This document shows positions 24,258 through 37,727 of a stretch of 64,000 nucleotides of DNA, one piece after another. The DNA lies in the NCBI GenBank assembly GCA_951213105.1, contig OX578136.1:69115230-69179229 (forward strand). The letters are read 5' to 3'. Every line of letters begins with the position of its first letter. The first letter of the stretch is position 1. This stretch comes from Amaurobius ferox. Its lineage: Eukaryota > Arthropoda > Arachnida > Araneae > Amaurobiidae. A model generated the notes under the pieces. It was given only the letters and a program-made list of their open reading frames with translations. It was not told the origin of the DNA and did not search any database. Made by a program: the position numbers and the translations under genes.

Positions 24258-26646
24258 AGGACAGTGCCACTCAATTAAGATCAGAACACTATGCGGCGAC
24301 ATCTTCAGGAATCATACACTCCTGTGTTTGCCACGGAAGGACTTGGAAGGACTTTTCATCTCACAAATTTAACTTGTCCGAACTTAGAGTACACACGGGA
24401 ATTGAGAGCTTTTCATAGCTAGGAATTTTCCCCCTTCTCTTTTACTCCATGGTTCATAATATTATTTTCCATATGAAATCCCTTAACCATATCTGCTGAA
24501 CATATATGCTTGCTCTATATTGATATATTTGTGCATCAAACACAAATAAATCATTTTTTTTTACAATTATTCTGATTTTCTTTAAATGAAAATTCTTTTA
24601 TTTATTAGAATTTCTACATGGTAATTTTTCTATTTAGTTAACGAAAATAACTAAAATGCACGAACTTACACTTTAAATATATAGTATTATAACGATTATA
24701 TAACAGGATTTTCAAAACTGTAGTTCATTAACTGGTAAATTTGCTATAATAGCTTACAGTATATTCTTAGAAAATGAATTATAATAATCTGAAATACTTT
24801 GCCAAACGATGTGTGATAAAATAAAGAATTCGTTTTTTGAAAAGTTTGGTTGATATATTTTAGAAACCGCTTTTTTATTGGATGTTTTCAATTGCATTGA
24901 AGTTTAATTCAATAATTAAAGAAGGAATTAGTAAGAATTAAAAAAATACTGATTAAGACATATGAGGAAAAACTGAAACGAATTATTTCTTAAGTTCAAC
25001 ACAGTTTATATTTTTAGATAAATTCAGCGGTCGGATCTATATGATTTACATTGGAATAAAATGAAATGGTCAAATGTTCGGTAAGACGACTTATCCGAAT
25101 GATCAACTATTTACTAATTTTTTAAAGCGTATCTAGAAGCTATGATTAGGATACATTAAAAAGGTATAAAATTAGAATAGATTACTACTTCTACAAATGT
25201 TTGAATTTGAAATCCGCGTGGAGATGTCATGTCAGTAATATAACATTTCCAAATATGGACATGTAATCTACATTGTACGCTGCGCTGAATGTTACATTGT
25301 GGTCAAATGCATGAGAACAACATATTTCAATGGTGACAGCCATTTGTCGCCATTTGAATTACTATTCAATTTGAATAATGCTTTATAAGAGTAAGGTTGT
25401 ATAACTGCCTATATAGCAATGTCCACAAGCAGATAACACTGGTAGTGTAAAGATCTCACACCATTGTATAAAGGACTTATAGTTAGATCCGTCATATAAA
25501 TCATTCATGACCGTCCCTTGACCTCCAATGTGAGTGGAGCAGTTGAAGCCCAAATAATTTAAGAAATAGAGAAGAAGATGTACAGAGTCTCAGTGGACAA
25601 CATTGTGCAAAAGGGAATCAAGGGTCGTGATAAGAAGCGTGACTACTAACGCCTTAATTTCACTAAAGACCACAAGCGTTGAGGGGATGAATACAAGATT
25701 AAATTAAATAGCCAATAGGAAGGCAGTGTCTGCTGAAAAAAATTGATTTTTTTCGACTTCGACAAAACTCTTCCACTATGTAATTTGCTACATGTTTTGT
25801 CTATTTCTCTTTGTTGCAGAGTTCATTATAATAACTTTTCAAATTTGTCGATAGGGGGGGGGGCTGCAAATTTCTTTGTTCATGCTGGTATGATCACTTC
25901 ATTATAGATAGACCTAACGTATGCACTCATGGATTATGCCTTACAAACTTATTGCGGTGCTTAAGGAATTTCTTCAGAACTTTGTCGCATACGCAAACAC
26001 ATACACAGATTACAAGACGAAATTAAAAAAAATTAAGATCCCTCCATAATTTAATGCTTTGAGAAATTTTAGTTTAGTTCAAATTTCTAAATTTTTATCT
26101 ACCATGTATATTTTAATGCGATTTTATTTATGCCGCTATGAAAATTGAATGCATTTTCAGTCATAGTTAGAAGTTCCAGGAACATATCATATTTACACAT
26201 TTTCCCCAAAACTTTTTGAGATCTGAACGAATAAAAATGTATCACCATTTCAGTCACGTTTCCTTTTCTACGTCACCATATTCGTTTTGCGTTTCATCCT
26301 TTCCAAAAGCAATTGGGAATATATCGAGCCCCGAGGAAATGGGATGGCTAGAGATTATGTGTGACTGGATTATTTTTTAAAGTGCGTTGCATTTTAACAT
26401 TTTCCTTTACCTGGACTTTAGATTAAACTTTAGTTGCGAAAACTTGGATGTGGGCTGCGTATGGGTTGTGCAACATATACGAATGTTTGTTTTTTCTTCA
26501 TTGTATTGGGCTTTAAACATTTTTCCTGTGAGCAGTATTATTTGGATGTAAATAAAGATGGGATGTACTCCTCAAAACATTTGGTGTTAGAGTGTTGAAT
26601 AAATTAACATATATTTTCTTGTCATGCCGTCATAATTACTACACAC
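24258..26646. other. Non-coding DNA
   Basis: Nothing was recognised beyond simple AT-rich sequence, a G8-9 run near 25,854 and chance open frames. Confidence 0.5.
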
Positions 26647-27890
<1,244 letters not shown>

Positions 27891-27997
27891 TCATAAAATT
27901 TTGTACCTTTTTTTATGCAACTTTGTAATTTATTATATATGTCTAAGATCAATATGTAAGGAATAAAAGCCGAGGTCAATGTTTTTGGGATACCTTG

Positions 27998-28268
<271 letters not shown>

Positions 28269-28424
28269 AATATAATAAAAAATCAGTAGAATAATTTATT
28301 GTAATTATGGAATCATGTTATGCGTAATCTATAAGATAAGGAATCTTAATACAATAGTATACTAGTTCATTTTGGTATACTTGCTTGAAACGTTTTTGGG
28401 TTTTGCGAATAAATTTATCAAAAT

Positions 28425-31400
28425 ACTAGCAGCATACCCGTTCTTCGTACGGAGTATATAATATAAAGAAACTTGAAATTCATAATCATGCCCAAATTCT
28501 TATAGTATACTAAATGACGTGTTTAATCAAAATATTCTGTTAAAATATTTAATATAATGCTCCTAAAAAGAAGTTTAAGAATCTCTGTTCTCGCTATATA
28601 AAATTATCTTCATGGACATATCTGAAGAATAAAACATCTTGGACCCCTTATGTAAGCAAATATAAAAAAAAAATATGGAATTGAATCAATATATGCAAAA
28701 TAAAAGCGTTAAAATTGTATGGGACCCGTACTAATTATATACGCGAATATTAGAAAATATAACCTGTATTAGTAGATTACATGTATAAATTGAAAATACC
28801 AATAAACCCGTAATCTTTAAATCTGAAGACAGTCATTTATTCCAATATATGTCAAAATTAAAGTGCTAAAATTATATGGGAAGATATACACGTACTACTT
28901 ATAATGTCCGATTATTAGTAGAAGATTGCCCGTTTTGCAATATGAGTCACAAATATTTTTTGGTAAAATACAACAGACGACGTAATAAATTGAATATATA
29001 ATTAATCCCCTTAATCTTCATACCAGAAGACTGTACTTGATTCCAATATATATGCCAATATATGTCAAAATATATGCCAATATACCTGTACTACTTATAT
29101 TCTCGTAGGTTAGAAGATATACCCGTGCATTCCTAGAACATTACTCGTACAACGTACAATATGCGTGTGTCAGCAATTTTTGCCGCAATAAAACAATGGC
29201 GTAATAACTTCAAAATATCAATAATCCCTGAATCAATAATTCCGGAAAATATCAATAATAATAATGTTTAAACCTTAAGAGTATAATTGATATTATCCAG
29301 TCCAAAATGAAATGGCAATAAAATTTATTTTATATACATATCTTCATTATTCAAATCGGAAGGGATTTAATAAAAATCGCCTGCCGCATAAACACATTGG
29401 ATTTAAATCCGTTGCTAAGCGACATGATATCATTTGCTTCAAATAAATTGGTAGAAAAAATATCGTCTAAATAGTTATATTTCTATGGAACATTTGGCGA
29501 CAGTTTCGTCAAATTAGTGGGACTGTAGAACTGACAGTTCCACTTTGCGACAAATTGACGAAATATCATCACAATACTATCCCCTAACAAAAAACAATTA
29601 ATATCATTTATGTAGCGCAATTTTATCAATTTCAAGATATTTTTATAGATTTGAAAACATTTTTTTCAATTTGGTGACATTTTAAAAATTCGCTAAATGT
29701 ATTACTAAGTAGGATGGTTGGTCTGACAGATAAATGCTAACCAAACATCATTTCAGTACTCTCTTCTAACAAAACAAAAAAAAATTTCATTGATATGTAG
29801 AAGACCCAAGCCACACGACCGACCCGAAGGTTTATGGCAGCTGTTTGTGTGTCGTTTATATCAATTTGGCGACATTTCCGTCAATTTGGCAAAGTTTAAG
29901 AAAAGTTGTCAAATTAGCGATATCCCTCCAAATTCGTAGCTTTGAATTTGCAGATCTGAATGAAACATTCTTATCCCGTTTCAATATACTAAATGAAAGC
30001 ACTACAATTGTATTAGAAGATATACCCGCTCTACTCTTTTTCTGTTTCAACAATCGGCTATATGAATTTATTGGTGAACACAATATATGAGTTTAGTAGC
30101 TAAATACGATATAAGCTTGAAAACTCTTTGCCAAAATAAATGAAATAGATGTACGCAGTCAGCAATTAATATAATTAAAAGAAAAATCAAACCGTCCATT
30201 CATAAGATATACTTTTATATCCATTTATCCATTTATTTATTATTTAAATCGAAAAAAAATAATAAAAACATTAACAAACACATTTAATTTAATTGCGATG
30301 CCGAGCAACATGATATATCCTCCTAAAATGTTAAAATTTATTAACCACTAACAGCACACCCGTTATTCGTACGGAGTGTATAATTTAAAGAAACTTATAG
30401 TTCGCAATCGTGTGCAAATTCTGTTAAAATATTAAATTTATTGCTCCTAAAGAGAAGTTTAAGAATATATGTTCTCACTATGCAAAATTATCTTCACGAT
30501 CAGATCTGAAGAATAAAACATCCTGCCCCATTTTGTAAGCAAATTTACAGAAGAAAAAATAGGAATTGAATGAATATATGCAACCCCGTACTAATTATAT
30601 TGTCGCAGATCAGAAAATATGCCAATGTGTTAGTAGAAGATTACCCGTATTACAATATGCGTCTCAAAAATATTTGCCAAAATAAAAGAGGTGACGTAAT
30701 AAATTGAAAACATCAATAATATCCGTACTCTTTATACCAGAAGGTCGTAATTGATTCCAATATATGCCAATATATATCAAAACATATGTCAATATACCTG
30801 TACTACTTATATTCTCGTAGATTAAAAGATATACACGTGTATTTGTAGAAGATTCGTACAACATACAATATATGAGTTCAAACAATTTTTGTCATAATAA
30901 AATAATTGCATAATAACTTGAAAATATCAATAATCCTTGAATCAATAATCCCCGAAAATATAAATAATAATAATTTTTAAACCTGAAGACCGTAATTGAT
31001 ATTATCCAGTCAAAAATGCTATAAGAAAAATCAAATCGTTCTTTTCTAAAATATATTTTTATATCCATTTATTTATTATTCAAATCGAAAAAATAATTAT
31101 TAAAATTAACAGACAGATTTAATTTAATTGCGTTTCTGAGTAACATGATATAAGATAGAATCTTATAACATGTTAAATATGTTATGTCTTATAACATAAA
31201 CTGCGAAATTAAATAACGATTTTGATTTCTCTATACTTCTCATTGTTCCGTAAAAGCTTGTTTTAAATAAACCATGAACCATGGAGATAGATTTCCCCTT
31301 TAAATCATGTTTCAAACAATTCCTTTTTTCAGAAAGTGACTAATTAACGCAAAAAATCTCCCATCAAACTCAGAGATTAAATTTTAATTCACTTTCAAAC

Positions 31401-31746
31401 GATTTTCAAGCTTTTCGTTTGGAAAAACCACGGAGTTAGGGAGTAGAACTCCTAGGAAAAAGTTCCGTTTTTCATTAATATCTCGACAACCCCAGGTCTT
31501 AGAAACTCGAAACTTGGACAAAATTTATGGGGGGATATTTCAAGGCTATTCACCAAATTTCATTAAATTCGGTTCAGCCATTTTTCCGTGAAGATGAGAC
31601 AAACGAAAATTTTGTTTTTTTACTAATATCTCGAGAACCACTGGTCGTAGAAACTCAAAACACGGATATAATTTTAAGTGGGGCTATTTCTGGGCTACCC
31701 ACAAAATTTCATCAAATTCGGTTCAGCCGTTCTCCCGTGATGGTGT

Positions 31747-31792
<46 letters not shown>

Positions 31793-31815
31793 TTTTCATT
31801 TTTATTTATATAGAT
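28425..31815 (+). repeat. 3.4-kb dispersed repeat R3, copy 1
   Basis: It runs from ACTAGCAGCATACCCGTTCT to TTTTTATTTATATAGAT, and nearly the same sequence recurs at 56,284-59,720. It is internally composite: a second diverged head (ACAGCACACCCGTTATTCGT) begins near 30,345, and paired blocks follow both heads. The last ~300 bp hold two paralogous copies of a segment with AAATTCGGTTCAGCCGTT, then a (GACA)n tract at about 31,748-31,791. No coding motif is seen. Repeats with a CAGACAGA tract before a TATATAGAT end are common in arthropod genomes; I do not know this one's class. Confidence 0.85.
29800..29853 (-). repeat. Diverged mini-element relative inside R3 copy 1
   Basis: On the minus strand: GACACACA, AACAGCTG, a diverged hairpin, CGTGTGGC, then TTGGGTCTTC. 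The order (5' stem, A-rich AACAG bulge, hairpin, 3' stem, GGGTCTTC end) matches the mini-element family, but the stem sequence is different while still able to pair (CACAC with GTGTG). This compensatory change supports a conserved RNA fold. No target duplication is seen. Confidence 0.55.
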
Positions 31816-32826
31816 GTGCATTAAATGAAAGTATTAAATGCGATGAATAATTTGGCTTTTTATGCGCAAAACTAAGGGGCAATTTGAGCGACACTGCTCT
31901 TGTGAATTTTGCTTGTTCCATTTACGAACGTTATGCATGTTCCATTTACCCTTTATGTTTCATTATTTCTTCTTACCTTTGATGTCAACATCGCCTGGGT
32001 TGCCAAGATATACCCATGTTTATGTTTCCTCCATTATATAGTGTTTTAAAAAAATTTCCTGAGAGCAGTGCTGTTTGCATGTAAATAATAATGGTTTATA
32101 CACCTCGAAGCATTGGGTATTAATCATATTTGGTGTTAAAATGATAATCAAATCCTCCCTTTTCTCTCTTGTCATGATGTTATAATTTCCATATATATAT
32201 AATAAAAAATAATAAAGTATCAGTAGAGTAATTTAGTATAAATAAAGAATCATGTTATGAGTGTATTACAAACATATATATAAAGAAATATAACCATTAT
32301 CAAGAAAAAGGGCATAAGTCATGATTATTATCACAATACTTTTCTTTAGATCTCCAAGCGAAGAATGTAATAAAGTTAACATGTGCATCATCGAAATATT
32401 AAACATAAAAATTTCGATGCAAAATTAATTCCTGAATTTCCAAAGAATACGACTTTTCCTTTAAATAATATACATATTCCTTTAAATAAAGCACATAATA
32501 CGTTCCTATTTCTATATTCCAGGAATTATTTTAGATTCTATAATTCATTGTACAATAAATGCAACAAACGGTGAGGTAAAACATTTATGAGGAGATAAAA
32601 TTGAGTGCTTACTCCCTTTTTTTATCTAAAAGTTGCAAGAAAAACAATCTCATATGTCCAATACATGCATATGTACAATCTCATATGTACAATACGCCGC
32701 ATTATGTCCAATACATAATTTTATCTAAAATCAACAAAATTCGAAATTTCTGGGATAACAAATTTTAGTGTTTTCGTATGACACCATCTCACTTAAAACC
32801 ATTAGGTTTAGAGCTACCGATTAATA
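31816..32826. other. Non-coding DNA
   Basis: No gene or repeat terminus was recognised. Confidence 0.5.
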
Positions 32827-34173
32827 CACTCACGGACAATGAAAGTTGCGCACCAAGATGGAAGCATAGGATGGACCTGAAATTTTATTGATGGAAGGAT
32901 ACAGATGAATGATATACAAGGTCACAAAAACATCCTCAATAGCGCATCGCACCGCCTCGTGCTGCGATACAATTAGCAATAGGGTCCGGCATGGTGTTGA
33001 ACAGACGTCTGATGTTATCCTGCGGCAGACGAGTCCAAACCTGTTGGACGTTATGTTCCAAATCCCGAAGTTTGTCGCAACGAGGCAGTTGACGTTTCAG
33101 CTTGTCCTACACATGTTCGATAGGGGCAGGTCATAAAAGTGTCTGGACTGGACTCAGACAGGCCTGGTTGACCTTATCCGTGTGAGGCAGGGCATTATCC
33201 TGATGGAATTGCTCACCTAAGGTCCCAGCTGTGAATGGGATTACATGGGGCCGTAGAATCTCATCCACGTACCGCTGGTCCGTCAGTGTTCCAGCTACCA
33301 CTACTAGAGCGGATCGGCTGTCTTAGGCAATGGCTACCCATCCTGTGAGGCCTGCAGTGTGACTGGTGTATCGCTCGATAACAAGGTTGGGATTGTGGCG
33401 TTATTCAGGGACCTCCACACCCTGAAACGCTGACCATCGGTCTCAAAAACGAAGCGGCACCCATCGCTAAACACCCCACATCACCAATCTGTGGCGTTCC
33501 ACGTTGTTCTGGCTCGACACCAATGCATCAGGAGCCGCCGATGTTCCCGTGTTAACGGGAGCACACGTAAGGAACGCTGGGATTACAGATTCGCTTCCTT
33601 CAGGCGTCTAGATATGGTTCGTGGGCATGCAGGAGGCGCTAAGTCTGCCTGTATCCCGAAATCTGGTCGTCGTGGGCTCTATATGTGCCTGCCGCACGAT
33701 CATTCGATAATCTCTACTCGTGGTATGCCTGGTCCATCCAGAGCCGGTCCTCCGTGTCTGGGTGGTGTTCCGTGACCAGTGCCTCAAACACCGTTGGACG
33801 GTATAGTCCAAACGATCCACGTGACGGGCTATCCGGCGCGCTGACTACCATGCGGTTTTCAGCCCGATGGTCAGGCATTTCTCGAAGTTCGTCAGTTGTG
33901 TATATCAAAGTTTCTGGTAATTGTCCACCATTCTTTTCACTCCGTACTCGTGCTTGCGTCGGCCGAAGCTTCTCGCATTTATGGGGCGTCGACTACATGC
34001 AGGTTTACAAGGCCACTGGCTCATGCTTGCAACGTCAGTCAGGGGTGTGTGGTCATGCGCAATCACACTATGCTGGGTTCATTTACATACCCGACCGCCC
34101 TCTAGCTATTTACATCATTTCACGATTGTACCGTGTTTTCTTCTTGGTGTGCAACTTTCATTGTCTGTGAGTG
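32827..34173 (-). mobile_element. Tc1-like DNA transposon, decayed
   Basis: It begins CACTCACGGACAATGAAAGT and ends with the near-perfect reverse complement (ACTTTCATTGTCTGTGAGTG), flanked by TA on both sides (32,825-32,826 and 34,174-34,175), the Tc1/mariner target. Length 1,347 bp. The terminal inverted repeats match over about 30 bp. The interior is visibly more GC-rich than its surroundings, consistent with a comparatively late arrival from a pool of different composition. Confidence 0.85.
32909..34110 (-). pseudogene. Tc1-like transposase pseudogene
   Basis: On the minus strand the frames contain pieces typical of Tc1 transposases: WCRARTTW and FSDGCRF (first catalytic Asp region) near 33,440-33,520; QDNALPHT (second catalytic Asp) near 33,190; and near 33,060-33,120 PAPIEHV, where the third-acid motif DLxPIEHxWD should lie. 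The C-terminus resembles LPQDNIRRLFNTMPDPIANC near 32,975-33,035. Frameshifts and stops separate these blocks, so no functional enzyme is made. Longer open frames on the plus strand here are shadows. Confidence 0.8.
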
Positions 34174-34708
34174 TATAAGGATACGGAATTTTATGGGAAT
34201 ATATTTTGATTTTATTTAGGTATACAGCATTTTCTGTAGAGAAAAGTAAATCTGCATATATCTCGAGAATATCTCGTGATTACTATTTACAATTGTCTAA
34301 CTTCATTTCTGGTAAAAGGCATTTACAAATCCGCATCTAATTTGAAAATAATGATAATATTTATTTTTTATTTTTATCGCATGCAAATGATATATAATTC
34401 TTTTTTTGAATAAAAATAGCTAACACCAAATGTTAATTAAATGTTCAACATTTTCTAAACGTTTCGACGTTGATCAAGTACCAAAATGTCTTGGGAAAGC
34501 CATTGTGTGCTTGACCGGCTTTGTCTGCTCTCCTCTGAGAGAGTTTTGTTGCAGACTTGCTGCACTGAAGAAGGAAATACATTGATTTCTGAAACATATG
34601 TGAGCTTTTATCCAGTTACTGTATTTTACTTTTATTACTGCATTTTTTACGTTGTGATCCAATTTGTTAATATAAAAGTTACTTGGTCGTAACGTATCTG
34701 GGTAAACA

Positions 34709-35015
34709 CTGTCTATTTCTATCCACATCGTCTACCTTCACACTTAGACACTATTTCTATTATTTTGTTTACCCTCACTGTTAGACACTGTCTACTTTGT
34801 CTACACTCACGTTTAGACACGATCTACTTTGTGCACCCTCACGCATACTGTCTACTTGTTTACTCTCACCCTTAGACACTGTCTACTTTGTCGACACTAA
34901 TGCCCAAATTCTGTCTGCTTTATCTACACTGATGCTTAGACAGTGTTTACTTTGCCTACTCTATACGTTTAGACACTGCCTACGTTGCCCATTCTTTCTT
35001 GCGCTTAGATACTTA
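34709..35015. repeat. Minisatellite, ~36-40 bp unit
   Basis: About eight imperfect copies of a unit like CACTGTCTACTTTGTCTACA + CTCACGCTTAGA, each including a TTAGACA(C/G)TG and a CTACTTTG/TTACTTTG element. The copies differ by substitutions and small deletions. Confidence 0.85.
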
Positions 35016-36817
35016 TAATTCTTACAATATACGATTATTTCCCAGTTATTAAGATTCGAAGTTAAATAATTTTATTTCTTATTTCCGTAAGAATTGCATG
35101 CTTGGAAGGAGAACATATGTGTAAATATTTATTTGAATTATGTGACATACATTTGTTAGCAAATAAATGCAAAGGCTAATTTTGAAAATTCACAATATAT
35201 AATGATTCTAGCGTGAAATATGAGAAACATAAAAGAAAATTATGGATTCGTATGGAGCATGTGTTACCAGAAACTAGTGCTTCATTTAACACGATGAAGT
35301 TATTTATGATTTTCTCCATCTCCTCTCATTGTTTCACTTCGAAACAAGTGGTATTTCTTAATATTCCTTTCTATAAATGTGTTTCAAGCTTTCCTTATAG
35401 TTTAAACAGAACACGTCCTGTTCCGTAAAGAATAAATAAATAATATGTAGATCGTGGTACGTAAACCGAAAATGAGTCATTTATATGTTGTAACGTATAA
35501 GGGTGGTAAGAAAGCACTGCATCATAATGGGATTTTATGACAGAATTGTTTTAGGATGCGTTATAACATAAAACTGATATTTTTATAATGTTTGAAATAA
35601 TTCAAAGAACAACTGGTACTGTGAAAATTAAGCCGAAAAATAATGAATGTGTTAAATAAAGAAACTAATAAATTAATGTAACTAGATACGTTTAAGTTAT
35701 AACAGCATAAATTACTGTCACAATGATCCAGACATTTAGGAGTCGAGATGAATGCTAGATAGCAAATTGTGCAAAAAGTGAGCGTAAAATGATATTTTCA
35801 TCAACAGGAATGACAGTCACAGATGTTAGATATGTGAGACCAGATTTGAGAAAGATTTTGTGAGACAGTTTTATGTTCTTTATTTATTAAAGTTGTAAGG
35901 TTGGACAATGGCAGCAGATGTAACGACGCCAGTTTTTACAAGACTTTGACCCGAGAGGTCAATTAGGCCATAAACCGAAGAGCCTACATATTGCCACGAG
36001 AATGGTTAAAAACGTTGACCAATTATGAAAGATGTCTGAGCGCATTGCTCTAATGTTAACCAATGGTAGCATAAGAGGCATTATAGACCCCAGGCAAAGG
36101 AGGCGGCAACCGAAAGTTCTAGAGTGATATTAAGAACTACTACAGCAACAGCTTTCACGATTACTACGACACATTTCACGATGACTTGGACGGCCATAGC
36201 GACTTTTAATAGAGAGATGCAGTAAAGAAGTATTTTACAAGTTTTGCAAACAAAGTGTTCCTTAGAGATTCCACAGAAATCTCCAATATCCTGATATACA
36301 GAACGTCAACGGCAGATGCCAGATCAACTGCAGTACAATTATCAGTATCACACCCTGAGTTGGTACTAGTACAAAATACTCTGATGTAAGAGTTGAGATC
36401 AATGTCTGAAGACATACTTAAAGGTATGTGTTCCTCAATTATTGTTGAAGGCCATCAATGCATTTTATGCATTTTTAATTAACTGCTCTCACATTTGCTC
36501 TATTCGCAGCAATTTATATGAGCAATTGTTGTATTTAATTTAATAAGTAATCTATGTTGTTGTTAAATTATTTTATTTTAAAGTTTAAATGCTGCAATTA
36601 ATTGTAGTATTATGTACATATATGTAAATATTCTATTCCATGACACGCACTAAAGAAAAATGAGGTGGGTTAGCGCAGTATTTCATATTTCAACGTAATG
36701 TAATTAATTAAATTCAATTAACTTCAACTATTGTTTCGTTTTGTGGAGAATTTAATTTAATATATGTTTTGCATATCTTTTCTTTTTTTCTGCGTCGCAA
36801 AATGTCAAATTGTGCGA
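35016..36817. other. Left flank of the Polinton, non-coding
   Basis: No gene was recognised. Positions 35,722-35,830 hold a copy of a repeat that also spans the Polinton insertion site (see 53,858-53,990), sharing 'CAAATTGTGC' and 'CATCAACAGGAAT'. Confidence 0.5.
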
Positions 36818-36823
36818 GTAGTA
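36818..36823. repeat. Polinton target-site duplication (left)
   Basis: GTAGTA directly precedes the left terminus and is repeated directly after the right terminus (53,858-53,863). Six base pairs is the duplication length known for Polintons. Confidence 0.93.
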
Positions 36824-37448
36824 AGTAGTATCCATTCGCTTGTATGAGCGCACAGACTCTTTTTACACTAAAAAACATGATTTAATAGCTTATTTTATTT
36901 TTTTTTATGAAAAAAAAAGGTCTCGATCCATTTTAATATTAAAAACATGATTTTATAGCTAAAAAAGGTGTATATATACCTTTTTTACATTAAGACCATA
37001 TTTTAACAGTGAATTACTGAACTTTTTCAGTTAAAAAGCTAGACATATAAAATAAGTGCATGAAAAAAGAGGACCTCCAAATGAATGGAAGTCCTCTAAT
37101 ATATTAAAAATGTGTATATATATATCTTTTAACAGTGAATTTTTTAGTTAAAAAGCTTGACATATTAAAAGTATGCAGTGAATTATTTAAAATAAAAGCG
37201 TGAAAAAAGAGGACCTGAATGGAAGCCCCCCTGTTTTTAAAGGGTGGGGTTGAGACCCCCCCATATATTTAATAGAAAATGTTTAACTAAATCTAAACAT
37301 TTTTTATAAAATTAAAAAGAATTATAAAAATATGAATGAAATCATTATGAATTACAAAACATATGTTTAATAAAAAAGATATGATAATTTTATAGTGGGG
37401 GGTGACACACCCCCACTGAAAAATGATTAAGCTTTATCTAATTCATAT
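36824..37448 (+). repeat. Polinton left terminal inverted repeat
   Basis: It is homologous in inverted orientation to 53,238-53,857, and the match reaches into the last ~22 bp of the first gene. Inside are GAGGACCTCCAAATG.../GGAAGTCCTC hairpins, a 'ggtgtatatatacc' palindrome, two copies of a ~130-bp subterminal block (each with 'aacagtgaatt', 'gttaaaaagct' and 'gaaaaaagaggacc'), and a G-rich hairpin GTGGGGGGTGACACACCCCC near 37,396-37,415. These are candidate binding sites for integrase, terminal protein or polymerase; that is inference. Confidence 0.92.
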
Positions 37449-37711
37449 AAGTATTTATCATCAATCATTCCTGAATACTTAAATATATATCTTCCTTTAT
37501 TGATTTTATATATTGATTCATCAGGAATTTTTCCATGTTTATTCGCAAGGTAATACTCTTTTTCTTCAACTTCCACATCTAACTTTACGATTACTGAATC
37601 TCCATATTTAGTATTAATTTTTCTCAATGATATCAGATCATATTCCCCAGGATTTAAATCATTTAATTTAAACGTTTTAGAATAACCTCTCAGTCTATTG
37701 AACTCTTCTAT
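37427..37711 (-). CDS. Small Polinton protein, unknown function, start codon degraded
   Basis: About 94 codons ending in GMIDDKYLYELDKA. From 37,627 the frame extends upstream without stops to 37,711, where the expected start context CTAATAAAT is followed by A in place of G, giving ATA (probably a mutated ATG). The protein has FKLNDLNPGEYDLISLRKIN and TKYGDSVIVKLD, a beta-rich, charged pattern that recalls small OB-like nucleic-acid-binding proteins of mobile elements; this is a guess. Its 3' end lies inside the terminal inverted repeat. Confidence 0.6.
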   Translation of the reverse strand: MEEFNRLRGYSKTFKLNDLNPGEYDLISLRKINTKYGDSVIVKLDVEVEEKEYYLANKHGKIPDESIYKINKGRYIFKYSGMIDDKYLYELDKA

Positions 37712-37727
37712 TTATTAGTAAACATTT

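Noticed and set aside
29845..30090. Paired open frames in R3 (29,845-30,090, 57,739-57,972 and the minus-strand frames)
   Set aside because: They recur only because R3 is duplicated; no motif and no codon-level conservation was visible.
33491..34170. Plus-strand open frames of 85-161 codons at 33.5-34.2 kb
   Set aside because: They are shadows in the GC-richer Tc1-like element, whose transposase motifs are on the minus strand.
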